DNA from: Gloeopeniophorella convolvens | Taxonomy: Eukaryota > Basidiomycota > Agaricomycetes > Russulales | Reading direction: 5' to 3' | NCBI GenBank assembly: GCA_022496205.1 | Contig: WTXD01000057.1 | Location: 62,001-126,000, forward strand | Length of the DNA stretch: 64,000 nucleotides | In this document: piece by piece, positions 1-10,763 of the stretch | Numbering within the stretch: the first letter of the stretch is position 1 | Layout of the letters: the number at the start of each line of letters is the position of its first letter | Notes under the pieces: generated by a model | Told to the model about the DNA's origin: nothing | Databases searched by the model: none | Seen by the model: the letters and a program-made list of their open reading frames with translations, nothing else | Position numbers and translations under genes: made by a program

Positions 1-2228
1 GGATTCGTGGTTCCACCTCCCGAGAACGAATGGCGTTAGCTACGCCGCACAGGAGTCTTGGGTGCAGAATGAGACAATCCGGGTACAAGCCTTGTATGCA
101 ACCTTCGTCTTCCGTTTTGACCTTCCCTAGGCCAATATATTGTTTGGGGCACCATACGACGAAGAGAGGTACAACAAGGGTGAGCCCACGAGTACCCTTT
201 CCAAGACTACGCTGATTAGGGCGATAGTCATCTACCAATGCGGCCTTCAGCAAGATTTGTCTTTATTCGAAGCGGGCGACCTGACGGAAGTCGGTGAGAA
301 GGGCCTGACATTGAGGTAGGCTGCATCACTTTTTCACCAGGCTAGTCTGATGCAGTTCGACCATGTGTAGTGGTGGTCAGAAGGTTGTGATCGCGTTTTG
401 TATAGAACTCAGACGTTCTGATTCAGCTGCAAAGGCTCGCGTCACTCTTGCTCGCGCGGTGTATTCTTCAGCGGAAATCCTTTTGCTTGATGATGTTAGG
501 CTCATCGTATCCTGTCCATCACGCGTCAACACATTGACCGAGGGGACCAGGTTTTAGCTGCGCTTGATGTGCACACTGCGAAATGGGTTGTCAACAAGTG
601 CTTCAAGGGCGATCTCATCAAAGGGCGGACCGTACTTCTCGTGGTAAGCATGCCTTTATCGCGAATTGATTTGCGCCGTTGAGGCATCACTGGCAGACAC
701 ACAATGTGCTCTCGTCAGCTCCCTAGCTGATTACGTAATATCTCTTGGTGGTGGTCAGATTATGAGCTGCGGAACAGTGTCCGATGCCCTATCCAAGGAT
801 AAATCTCTATCTGCTGATGTTGCAGAGGAAGAAGCTATACTCCAGAAAACGAAGAAGAGTTCGACGTGGAAAAGCCCGATGAAGCCGCGAAGAAATCGGC
901 AGGCAAGCTCATCTTGGAGGAGGAAACCCAGGAAGGGCACGTCAGCTAGCAGTCACGTACATATGCTTTCTTATGTCACTGTTTTTTTAACTGACCATGC
1001 GATCTTTTAAGTACAACTCTTCTTCGGTGCTTGGGTGGACGCCACGCCTACTTGTTCTGGTTCCTGTGCCTCGCTGGAAAGCTCTCCATGGACGTGTCTT
1101 TGGTGCTCGAGACCTGGTTCATGGGTTATTGGTCTGAACAATATATCGAGCGTGATCCCGGCGATGTATCCCTCAAAATGTGAGCCCACAAAAGATCATA
1201 CCATGTACGCGCTGCTGATGCCCCTTCTAGCTATCTTTCCATTTACTGCCTCATCGTCGTTTCTACAGTTGCACTCTTCACAATAGAATACACGACCTAT
1301 GTATTTGGCACAGTCAGGGCGTCGGTAGTATCCATGAGAAGCTCATCAATTCTATCTTGGGCACAACCCTGCGGTGCGTGCTCTTTACCTCTGATTAAGT
1401 ACATGTGCGTCTGACGATCCTGGCAGCTGGCTTGACAAGACACCTACCTCTCGCGTGATTGCTCGTTGCACCCAGACATCCGCTTCAGTCAGTCGCACGA
1501 TCTCATACTGCATCCGCTGATCTGAGGGTGTTCTGCAGTCGACCATACACTCACAGAGGACTTCGAACACTTGATAAGAGCGTCATCAACCGTGATCATC
1601 AAGCTGGCAGCATTGTCTTCTTTACGCCCATATTTATTTTTCCCGGCTTCGTCGTTTTCGCAGTTGGTGGGTGGTGTGGTAATGTGTATATGAAAGCCCA
1701 GCTTTCAGTCAAGCGAGAAATGAGCAAAATGAAAGCACCAATGCTGGGGCACTTCGGTGCTGCTATCACCGGATTGGGTAGGCGCTCGTTTACGTCCGCC
1801 ATAGTGTGTTGACAGGAAACCCAACTTTTCAGTCTCGATCCGCGCCTACGGCGCGCAGGAGGCATTCAGGCAGGAATCGTACAACCGGATTGATAATTAT
1901 ACCAGAGCAGCCCGTGTCTTCTACAATCTCAATCGGTGGGCGGATTGCTGCCTGCGATGACCTGCGAGGGTTGACGATATGCAGCTGGATCGGTATACGC
2001 ATGGAATGCCTCAGTGGGGCGTTCACGGCCGGTCTGGCAGCTTGGCTCGTCTACAGTCCCAAAAGCCAAAGCTATCTTCCATCTGATACCGGCTTCTCTC
2101 TCACAATGGCCGGTCAGTCTTCGTTTGATGCTGTGTCTGGACGACGACTTACCGGTTTCCAGTGGGCTTCAGCGTGTCATTGTTTGGTTGGTCAGGGCGT
2201 TCAACGAGTTTGAAGTCAGCGGCAACAG

Positions 2229-2278
2229 GCGAGTTCAATGTATCTCGGTTCCGCTTTTCAAGTTAAATGGACACATAG
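2229..2278 (+). other. Probable GC-AG intron in the ABC transporter
   Basis: The donor reads AG|GCGAGT and the acceptor ACATAG. Removing the 50 bases joins VSGN to SLERMKSYID without a shift, as expected for ABCC proteins. The other introns I could read in this gene, apart from 2731-2786, begin GT. Confidence 0.6.
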
Positions 2279-2730
2279 CTTGGAGCGCATGAAGTCGTAC
2301 ATTGACATTGAACAAGAGCCCAAGTCTACCGAATCCGGAAAGCCGCCTGCATACTGGCCGTCAAGTGGCGACCTTCGTGTCGAAAAATTGTGTGCACGCT
2401 ACTCTCCCGTACGTTGCTCTCCCCTAGTGTATCCAGCCATGCTGACCAGGACCGACAGGACGGTCCTGAAGTGTTGCACAACTTGTCCTTCCATATCAAG
2501 TCTGGTGAACGTGTTGGTATTGGTAGGTGGCCGGGACTATTCGTTGATGTGAGCCACTTGCCAATCACGCATGCCATGTAGTTGGGCGCACCGGAAGCGG
2601 AAAGAGCTCCTTGACCCTATCGCTTCTACGCTGCATCATCACGGAAGGAGATGTATACTACGACAACATCCTTACCAAGGACATCAATCTGCACGCGCTT
2701 CGTTCGAACGTCACGATCATTCCACAGATG

Positions 2731-2786
2731 GCGAGTTTCTCACCTTTCAGTCGTTGGTGCATAGCTCATATACGTCAACATCCCAG
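2731..2786 (+). other. Probable second GC-AG intron in the ABC transporter
   Basis: The donor is ATG|GCGAGT, with the same hexamer as the intron at 2229. The acceptor is CATCCCAG at 2786. Removal joins IIPQM to PELLSGTLRENLDP, the conserved stretch just after Walker A of NBD2. Confidence 0.6.
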
Positions 2787-3492
2787 CCCGAGCTCTTGAG
2801 CGGCACCCTGCGCGAGAACCTCGATCCCTTCTCGCAGTTCGATGACGTCACTCTGAACGGAGCTTTGCGCGCTGCCGGCTTGTTCTCTTTACTGAAGGAT
2901 GGTGACGAGGCGCGCATCACCCTTGATAGCCAGGTCGCGAATGGTGGGGGCAACCTTTCTGTTGGCCAAAGGCAGATATTGGCACTTGCAAGGGCCCTCA
3001 TCCGCGGTAGTAAATTGTTCATTCTCGATGAAGGTACGTAATGCGTGCTTGTTCCGAAAGGAGGGCGGGCCCTCACTATCACTGATCCCCAGCTACGTCT
3101 GCTGTCGACTATGATACCGACACCATCATCCAAAATTCTCTTCGAACTGAGCTGAAGAGTGATGTTACGCTGATCACCATCGCGCATCGTCTCCAAACTA
3201 TCATGGACGCAGACAAAATTGTACGGCTACTCTCGGTCATCCGACGCATTCGTCTACTGACACTCTGGGTCACAGATGGTCCTCGATGCTGGTCGTATTG
3301 TGAGTTTCCTTCCATCAAGTATCATAGCTACAAACTCACTCGTAATCACAGGTCGAATTCGGAAGGCCAAGTGAATTGTTGAAGAACAGCGAGGGTAGAC
3401 TGCGCGCGATGGTAGACGAAAGTGGTGATAGAGATGCCCTGTATAAGATGGTGGCTCAGAAGGAGCAAGGTTCTAGCGCTGGTTCAGCCTAA

Positions 3493-3859
3493 TTCTAGTT
3501 ATCACTGTCAGACCTTTCATTTGCTCTCTAAAGGCGTACTTATCCTTGCCAGGTCGCATGTAACTTAGCGCCACTCAGAGAAACTTTTGGAATAGACCGG
3601 GCCAAAGAAGGGAAATTTTGAACCTGGGAATCACGCTCGATGCGCCGGCAGGGATATCCCGCTGTGCGGTTGGAGAGCGTACTTGTTAGTACTTCGAAGT
3701 CATTGGTGAACCGGTGACTCGATGATGGCGGTGGGAGTGGGCAAGAGTTGGGCAAGGGCTTACATAGGCGCGCCGTTCGGTCCGGGCATCCGCCGCCCTG
3801 ACCATGGATTTTTCGCGGGGCTCAGGCTGTCCACTTTTTCGAGATACTTGCACGAGGGC
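3493..3859. other. Intergenic region
   Basis: No convincing gene. The short open frames on both strands lack family features. The edge of the segmental duplication lies near its right end. Confidence 0.5.
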
Positions 3860-4670
3860 ATGATGCTGCTGCCTGCATGGTGCCATCGGGATAATCGTTC
3901 AGCATGGAGACCAAGTCTACTCGCAAGCCCACTGTCGTGCGGCTCTTCCTCATCACGACTCTCTTCCAACTCCAAGGGACCATTGAAAGCAACGTATTCA
4001 ATGCTGGCCCCGTTGTCTCATGAAACCAGTCCAGACTCTGGCATCCCCGTGCGCCAACACTTACAACAGTACGTAGAAAGAACCTTGGCTTATGCGGGGA
4101 TATTGAGAACAAGAGACTCCTTCCAGGGACCGCTTGTTTGACGTCGGATTCCCACATGCCGTCGATGACCCCCATGCCGCCTTCTCTTTCCCTCCAGAAA
4201 CCCACGCATATGTCAGCCGGACCGATGTACCTACGCGCAACCGTCCGCAAGTGCTGCCGAATCGTATGGGGACTCGGGAGTCGCCTGCCCGCCGGATAGT
4301 CCGGTCAGCATCCTCCTTGCGTGTTCTCCAGGTGGGTGAACCTTTCTTCTTTTAATTTCCTTTCTTTTCCAGTAATGTGGATTTCTCCCCATGTCCCGCC
4401 GAGGTATATATAAACCTCAGTGAGATCTTCACGGACTCTAGACCGCCATCTGCGCGCATTGCTGGTGCAATCCCCTTCGTCATTCAAGGTCTGCAGGCGA
4501 TCGATATCGATAACGCATCGCGCAGCTTCGCGCCTTCCCTTTGTTCTGTCTTTTGACAGTCGATCTTCACCTTGTTTATAAAGCTGTGTTAGGTAGGTGG
4601 CTCCAGTCACTATCGGTCGCCCTCCTACCGTCCTCAAGCGCTCAGCATAGGCGTCGCGAGCTTTGCCCAC
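3860..4670 (-). pseudogene. Duplicated remnant of an unknown small gene, copy A
   Basis: I do not recognise a family. On the minus strand, short open pieces keep protein similarity to the copy at 15460-16179: RDAYAERLRTVGGR against RDAYVECLRTIGGR, a charged helical piece LRDALSISIAC shared by both, and WREREGG...IDGMW (about 4140-4200). Copy A has stops inside the helical piece (after IACRP) and upstream of RDAY, so no continuous reading is possible even with introns. It sits just downstream of the zinc-finger gene in both copies, so the pair was duplicated together. It may instead be untranslated sequence that happens to be conserved. Confidence 0.35.
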
Positions 4671-4862
4671 GGCATTCGCGCGCGTTCAACAGTGCACGCG
4701 TGGCGGGCTTTCAAAGCAACCAAGGCTACCGACACTCATGGCGGATTTGTGTAAGGTTCGCACTTCGCAGACCCGGATTACTCTATGTCCTTGGACCATG
4801 GAAAAGACGCCTGCTTCGGGGTACAACACAAGGACTAGGCGGGCGGATACAGAGGTGCGTAA

Positions 4863-6839
4863 CTACTCATGTGAAGGACCGGGAGATGGCTGATCATCAG
4901 CTTCTTTCTCATATATCCCGAGCCCTTGTTTCAATAAGCGCTTCCTCTGTTCCTTTGCCCATTTGTGGTATGGACCCAGCTCGACCGGCGCGCCGCTCAT
5001 CACCCTCGGGACCATGTACGCCTCGTACATGATGAGCCATCTCATCTCTTGTCCGAGACGGTCCTCGCCACCCTTCTTCGACAGGCGGGCGCAGACACCC
5101 TTGCGGGCCCCGGAGTTGACGTGGCGGACGCACGACTCTACGCGCGCAAATGGCTTCCAGCACCGCTTGCAGAAGTACAATTGCAAGGGGTGGCTGGAGT
5201 CGGCTGCGCAGTGCCGCTTGAAGGCGACCCAACCTTTGAGGGTCGGGTCTCCTGGGCACTCCTTGCACTTGAGTGGCCGCTCCACCTCGCCGTCCGGGGT
5301 CAAGGTGTCGGTGACGGCGAAGATGCTCTGGCGCGGCGTCAAGGAAGTGGTCTTGCTTCCTTCCTGGATGGTTGTCGCGCTCGGAAGGGCGACCTGAGGG
5401 AGAAACCCGGCTGTGATGATGGCATCGAGATCCTCCAGCTGGGGAAGAGGATTGGTTCCATGAGGGCTCTGCACGTATAGTGCCTCCGGCAGAGGCTCTA
5501 CATGGATCTCAGAGGCGTGGGTCACAGGCACTCCTGCTGTGCGACCAGCCTTCTGGAATAAATGAATTGTCTTTGTTGGAGTCCGAGCGGCAGATGCCTT
5601 TTGGACTCCTCCTTTGAGTCCCGAGCGCCCGAGGGCCTCAGGGACTGCACGCCGCCCGTTCTTGCGCGGCGGCTTTTCGGGCGCCTTGCCCTTCATCGCA
5701 TGGCTGGTGGTTGGGTTGATGCTGTATGAAAGGCTGTGTGCTGCTGGGTTTAACATATTTCCTGGGACGCTCGACCCTGGTGCATGGTGCGTCAAAGTCC
5801 CGGACGGAAGAGCCACAGATGCAGTAGACCCCGAGGGCGTTCCAGGAGCTGAGCTAGACGCGACGCATGTGGGGAGCGCCGGCTGATCGTTATACCTGGA
5901 GGTGGAAGGATCAGCAAGCGCTCTCCTCGGTGAGCCAGATGCGCAGGAAAATCCACTCACTGCAGCCACCTCGGGTCCACTACATCATCACCGATACGTG
6001 CCGTGCTAGGCCCGGCCACCGGCTGCTGGGAAAGAATCCAGTCTATATCGCTCCTGTCGAACAGCAGCGACAGTAGTGGCGTGTCATCAGAGCCCAGGCC
6101 TTGGCCAATGCCACCCCCCAGGTCCCCCTGAGAGACGGCCTGCATAGGTCCTCGTGCGAAGACTGATTGCCCCTGCTGCGAGGCCAGCGCTCCGGTCGCG
6201 TAGCATGCACTATGGAGCGCTTCAGTATAGGGCAGGATCCCGCCATCATAGTACGGCGGGAAGGCGTTCCGTGGGGAGGGGGTTGTATCGGTGCTGAAAG
6301 TTAAGGCTTTATGCGAGCTTAGATGCGATCCTATGGTCTCGGAGGCGATGGAACTTACAAGGAGCGGAGGCGATGTGCGCGTAGGGCGCCACTGCGGTGG
6401 CCTGTTGTGTAACATACGCAGTGGCATTGAGCGTAGTGTCAGAAGTCGATGCTGCGGGAAGAATTGGCGCAGAGACAGCCACGGTCCCCAAGTAGGAGCC
6501 ATCAAATGTTGGCTCTACGAAGGTTGTCTCCCAGTCCTGAGTCGGAGGGGCGTAGAACTGGGAGGACTGATGCATGCCACCGTACGAGACGCTCCCACTC
6601 GCGGTGGCATCTTGAACGCCTTGGTGGGGCGCCGTTGGGATTGCGGTATCCCATACGTTGCTCGGGAAACGGCCGAACTGGGACATGAAGTCGTCGAATT
6701 CGGACGTGTCAAACGTGGGCTGCGCCTGGGCAGCCCCCTCAGAGTGATTGTCGGCAAGTGGCTGCTCCTCCACCGGCGATGAATTCGGATGGTAAGAGGT
6801 GGAGAAGAAGTCGTGGGTGTTGGAAGAGTGGTGCTGCAT
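4863..6839 (-). CDS. C2H2/C2HC zinc-finger protein, tandem family member A
   Basis: Three exons read without a break: 6839-6359, 6293-5961 and 5895-4863, with GT-AG introns. The start is the ATG at 6839 (MQHHSS), shared with copy B; the frame upstream differs. The N-terminal two thirds are rich in Ser, Thr, Pro and Gln and look disordered. A basic block (EKPPRKNGRR) may be a nuclear signal. Near the C-terminus are two zinc-binding modules, C-X2-C-X14-H-X6-H and C-X2-C-X12-H-X9-C, followed by a conserved tail (MYEAYMVPR, then KWAKEQRKR). I infer a nuclear DNA- or RNA-binding regulator; no named family is recognised. It has three paralogues downstream on the same strand. A TATA-like CATAAAAGC lies about 85 bases upstream. 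Confidence 0.8.
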
Positions 6840-6894
6840 CGTGATACCTAGATTCAGAGGTGGGGATTGTGCAAGAGAGATGGATGTGGGGAGG

Positions 6895-7087
6895 GATAGA
6901 GGATGGACGCGTTGTGCGAGAGGCTTTTATGGAGTCAGGTGAGCGCGCGTCAGTCCACGGCTGCGGAGTCCAAGCCACAGAGATCTCCTGATAACGCTTG
7001 TGTCTTTCGCTTGTGTCTTATGGATCGTCAACGCGTCGTTCGTCGGAGATTCAAGGACAATAGACAGTGTTGGTGTGTCCATAGAAA
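6895..7087 (-). promoter_or_regulatory. 193-base upstream block identical to that of zinc-finger gene B
   Basis: Base-by-base reading shows 193 identical positions with 18369-18561, including the TATA-like element, while the flanks on both sides fall to roughly 85-90 percent. It lies 56-248 bases upstream of the ATG at 6839. Selection on a promoter or a recent gene-conversion tract would explain it. Confidence 0.7.
6922..6931 (-). promoter_or_regulatory. TATA-like element of zinc-finger gene A
   Basis: On the minus strand this reads CATAAAAGCC, about 85 bases before the ATG. The same CATAAAAGC is at the matching place in copy B (about 18396-18405) and in member D (about 26622-26631). Confidence 0.5.
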
Positions 7088-7131
7088 GTACATACATGCG
7101 GATAATCTTGGCAGTGCGCGCGTGGCTGCGG

Positions 7132-7151
7132 TTGGAGTGTCAGTGCTCCAA
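7132..7151. promoter_or_regulatory. Conserved inverted repeat TTGGAG-N8-CTCCAA
   Basis: Perfect six-base arms around an eight-base spacer. It is kept unchanged at 18604-18623 although bases around it differ, which suggests a protein-binding site about 300 bases upstream of both zinc-finger genes. Confidence 0.4.
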
Positions 7152-9218
7152 AGACACCAGAGAAAGGTATCCCAAGTCTGACACATGGTAAGACTCGGGG
7201 GTTGCAGACACTTGATATCAACTTGACATTTACGCTTCGCGACGCGGAGTCAATTTCGGCGGCACAAGCGGGCAGGGCACCAAGGCCACACCGAGTCCAT
7301 GCCACCGCAGCGACCAAGCGAAAAAAAATCACGGCTGGACCTGCCCATGCGTGAGCGCTCAAGCGTGGGGATGCCGGGTTTAGAAGGCAGGTGGTATGAC
7401 ATTCAACTATCACGTAGATGCACATAGGAAAGCGAAGCCCGAGAAGCCCGAGGATCGCGGAAAAACCGCGTCCTGCCACGACTCAGTACTTAGCAGCCAC
7501 TGACACCTACTGCTGTGGCGTATCTATTAGTCTGGAACGTACTGAACAAAGATCTCTTGGACACTCACACAAAGAGTCAGCCATCCAGTCTACTCTCACT
7601 GCCACATCTGAGTTGCCTGGCGCCACAAAGGCTCCCAAACATCTTCTCCCCAGAGAAGCTAGTCCGTCTATGTGACAACCCACGCATTCAGAAGTGGTAT
7701 GGGTTCATCGAAGCGCGAAGTGTTGCTCTGAGGCTAGTAAGCTTCCATGTATGTGTGGCGGTTGCGAACAGCGCAGTACGCTCGATATCTTCGCGTCAAT
7801 CCAGAGCGGCTTCGGCACTTGGCCGCACTCACGCACGGCTTCTTGGGAGAACGCTGACCATCGCCGAGTGACGGTGTGTCTGGGAAAGGTCTCCCATGTT
7901 ATCTGACCTCCGAAAGCTCTCGGGGACTGCAGGTCAGAGGGAGCGTGAGGAAAGGCAGTGTGTTGCTCACAATGAATGCCAGGACATAGCTAAGCTCGAT
8001 GCGCTCACTCCCTTCAAGAATAAGGCTACTTTCCCTTTCCAGAGCGCCGATCAGCGCGCGTGAGAAAGGAGCACGGCGCAAGCGAGGATGGTGAAGGATT
8101 GATAGGTAAGCCGGGGCCCATTTGAAACCAGAGGAGAGCCGTCACAATAACTTAGCGAGGCATTCCAGTCGGGACGTGGTTTCGGACCCAGGGGTTGGCG
8201 ATGATGTATCTGCCTTCTCTGGCGAGCTGAAGAGCCTCGCCTTCTCCCCATTTACTCGGTCGAATGCATTGAATTCGGGTAGCTTGTAACGGCTGATGAA
8301 GGGGCTTCAGCGCAACTTGCAAAGAGTAGTCCCCGCCAGGCTTCGAGTGGTGGGGTGACCGTGTCCGATGACGACCAAGAATGAACGGACCTGGGTTTCA
8401 TCCCAGGAAGTTACGAACCTCGAGGGAATTAAGAGACGCGTTCAGACAAAAGGTTCAAGGGTCGCTGTAGGTGATCCAGTGTTGGCGACATCGACGACGA
8501 AAGCAAAGTTGGTCACAGCCCAGGCAGATGCTAGCCGGGCCGGCATCCGCATCGCGAGCCTCCGATTCGCTGCACGCTTTCTCGGACGTCCTTCGACCCG
8601 CTGGCCTTCATTGCAAGGTCAAGTTGCCCTCCGCCGTAAGGTGGAAGATTATCGGTTCTTACGGAGCACAGCGACCGTCCCTTGCAGGCCAAGACTTGGT
8701 TTTTGGGCAAGCTTCCGTACTCGGAAGCATGCTCGTTGCATGCCATTATGCTACCTAAGTTATGTGAACGACTGTCTTCACTTGGCCAGTCTGTTACGGA
8801 GACTATGTTTGACTAGGTCAAGACGGTGTTCAATCGACCCCTACAAAAATCAGAACTTGATCAGAACCGTGAAGGCGCAGCCTGGCGCGGCGCGCGCTCA
8901 ACCGAATGGGTGAGCACGTGTCCCATTCTGAGCAACCGGCGTAATCTTGGGGCCTGGGCGTCCGAGCCCGAAGTCAGGACGGCCACTGAGTACTGAGCAC
9001 TCAAGTAGTCCACGCATCCCATCTGTACCCGAACGCCTTCAAAGGCGACGGCACTTGTAACTTCCACTTCAAACCTCCCCTTGAGGCTTCCAGGCGATTC
9101 TTATGGTACAAGTACATATCTACACTGCGCGCAAGAACCTCGGGGGAACTGTGACGATCCTGGCGAGGGGTGACATCACGGAAAGTCAGCACTTCTCCCT
9201 TCGTTCTGACTTCAAGCT
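7152..9218. other. Duplicated and intergenic sequence without a supported gene
   Basis: Up to about 8760 this is the right part of duplication copy A. The open frame at 8368-8913 (+) contains SRAGIRIASLRFAARF, which resembles the piece SRAGTRTANLRSALFRR at 19918 (+). The rest of the two frames does not stay parallel, so I do not call a gene. Nothing else recognisable. Confidence 0.4.
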
Positions 9219-10763
9219 TCAAGCTCCAACATTTCGACCTCTGGTCTTTGTTTCCGGATATTGGCACGGGCTAGAAACGAGACTATCGACATCTGACTCC
9301 AGCATGTGCGAGGAGCCTATGTCCAGGCTGTCCTCGCCATGTCGGTCTTCTGATCTGAACGTCAGGGCTCTGCTGTCGAAGTGAATGGTGTCCAGGCGCG
9401 GGGCGCGGCTGCCCGGGTCTATAATCATGGACGTCCTGATTATATCGGATGCAAAAACCGTTTTGTCTAAGGAATAGCCTTGGTTGATGAGCAGGAGAAC
9501 GACAACCGGATAGATTCCCTACGATCAATGGTATTCCACGTGAGTACTCGGAGTTCAAGTGCGGTTATCGACTGCTGGCTTACTGCTATCTGGGTGTGCA
9601 CGGGGGTGTACAAGTCACCAAGTGTTCCGTGGGGTAAGCGAACAAACACACAGATGAGGTACGTGGTCTAATTTAGACCGCATCAAGGTGAGCCAGCCTC
9701 CAGAAGTTAACTGGGCTCACAAGTGACATGGTGTATAGAGCACCGGATTCGGTGAGAAGAACCAGGATTTCACCTGCCCCAGATGTCCGCTCAACAATGT
9801 CAATGCCTGCTATCTCCTTTCTGCGCCTCCTGCAGGAGTGCGCGCATAAGGCTCAATAAAAGCAGCGGGAGGTGGTCGCACACACCATGCTTTCAACGCG
9901 ACTGCGCTCGTTGCAAGGACGTTTGTCACGAGGGACAATACGAGACCTCCTACTTGTCCCACGTCAATGGCCCGAGGGAGAGGCCGTCGGCGCGGATCTG
10001 ATGGGGGCATGACCGTCAAAGCAATCCTGATTGCCATTGTCGACCCCACCGTGACTTAATATCAATAGATGAGGGCGCGTCCCACATGCAGCGGAACTTA
10101 GGGAAGCGTACGTGACGTGCACCCAAGGAAAAACATGGACGCGAGTAAGAGCTTTCTGTTATCATCACCACAGAGCACCCATGCGCGCCAGACGACGACA
10201 CCGTCCGTAAGGCCGTACTAGAAGCACCGGACGACCCTGATGTCAGTAACGCCTATCTCAAGTGTTGATACTGCTTCTGCTGGCCACTCACATTGATGAA
10301 AACAAGAGCGCTGAATAGGAGTAGGTAAGTGTTCGATGGGTTCGATATGGTAGGATTGACTGGGATCAACCAGTCCGAGATGAGCTGGACCAACGACGCC
10401 ATGGAGAGCACGAAGTACAGCGTTGACAAGGCGAACATGGTTATGCTCATCCCGAGCAGGAACTTCCTGACCTTGGTTCCTACGCCCTTTTGACTTGCGC
10501 AGCGAGTGTGAGTCAAAGTTCGATGGACTGCGGGTGGAATGGCAGTAGATGGTAAACTCGGACTGCGCTCACATCATGAGGTAGGTTGAGATAGGGAAGA
10601 GCGTCACGTAGACGCCTGGATTCGATGTCAATCTGCCAAGCATAGTGTGCAGTAGAGTGCAGCTGTTCAAGGACTCACCGTAGCATATGGATTGACATAC
10701 AATGCCAATGACATGATATAATAGGACGATTCCGTGCTCTTGCGCTACGGATGGCGGGAACAT
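9219..10763 (-). CDS. Fungal multi-pass integral membrane protein
   Basis: About seven exons join into one protein of roughly 350-370 residues with several hydrophobic helices. The start is the first true ATG at 10763 (MFPPSVAQEHG); the open frame upstream begins only with TTG. Landmarks in order are CYGVYVTLFPISTYLMI, then GMSITMFALSTLYFVLSM (helix), the loop GLTDGVVVWRAWVLC (about 10170-10220), VLSLVTNVLATSAVALKAW (about 9900) and VRLPHGTLGDLYTPVHTQIA (about 9585-9645). These match a seven-helix-like family that is abundant in Agaricomycetes and annotated only as integral membrane proteins. The C-terminal 70 residues are hydrophilic and cytosolic-looking. The role is unknown; a receptor-like or transport role would be a guess. 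The gene sits between the two arms of the segmental duplication. Confidence 0.8.

Larger units (their letters stand above)
1..3492 (+). pseudogene. ABCC (MRP-type) multidrug-resistance ABC transporter, 3' half, frame-broken
   Basis: The window opens inside an ABC exporter of subfamily C. Joining exons gives the end of nucleotide-binding domain 1 (YAAQESWVQNETIR near 38-80, signature SGGQKARVTLARAV split by an intron near 370-465, Walker B LLLDD). A second membrane domain follows (about 1040-2230), then NBD2 with Walker A GRTGSGKSS (about 2584-2612), the ABCC-typical signature LSVGQRQ (about 2957) and Walker B LFILDEAT split by an intron (about 3015-3085). It stops at 3490-3492. Such proteins pump conjugates or drugs across the plasma or vacuolar membrane. 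The frame is lost by apparent one-base deletions after THN (about 706), after ILQK (about 850), before SIHEKL (about 1323), in the region 1470-1600 and near 2170. Two introns seem to use GC donors (2229-2278 and 2731-2786). Family is clear; whether it is a true pseudogene or carries consensus errors is open. Confidence 0.8.
3860..8760 (+). repeat. Segmental duplication, copy A (about 4.9 kb)
   Basis: This stretch aligns in the same order and orientation with 15249-20110. Matching marks are the start near GCATGGTGCC, the GATCGATATCGAT palindrome (about 4499 and 15878), the whole zinc-finger gene, its upstream region, and the SRAG-coding stretch near 8533 and 19919. By eye identity is about 85-90 percent in the last zinc-finger exon, lower in the first exon, and 100 percent over 193 bases upstream of the gene. 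Edges are approximate because identity fades gradually. Confidence 0.75.

Noticed and set aside
3722..4141. Plus-strand frame at the left edge of duplication copy A
   Set aside because: The frame is not preserved in copy B, whereas a minus-strand similarity (WREREG...IDGMW) is.
6903..7181. Plus-strand open frame upstream of zinc-finger A (also 18377-18739) with identical N-terminal 60-odd residues
   Set aside because: The sameness follows from the identical 193-base promoter block. Beyond it the two frames diverge in length and sequence, with no codon-type conservation, so it is not evidence of a gene.
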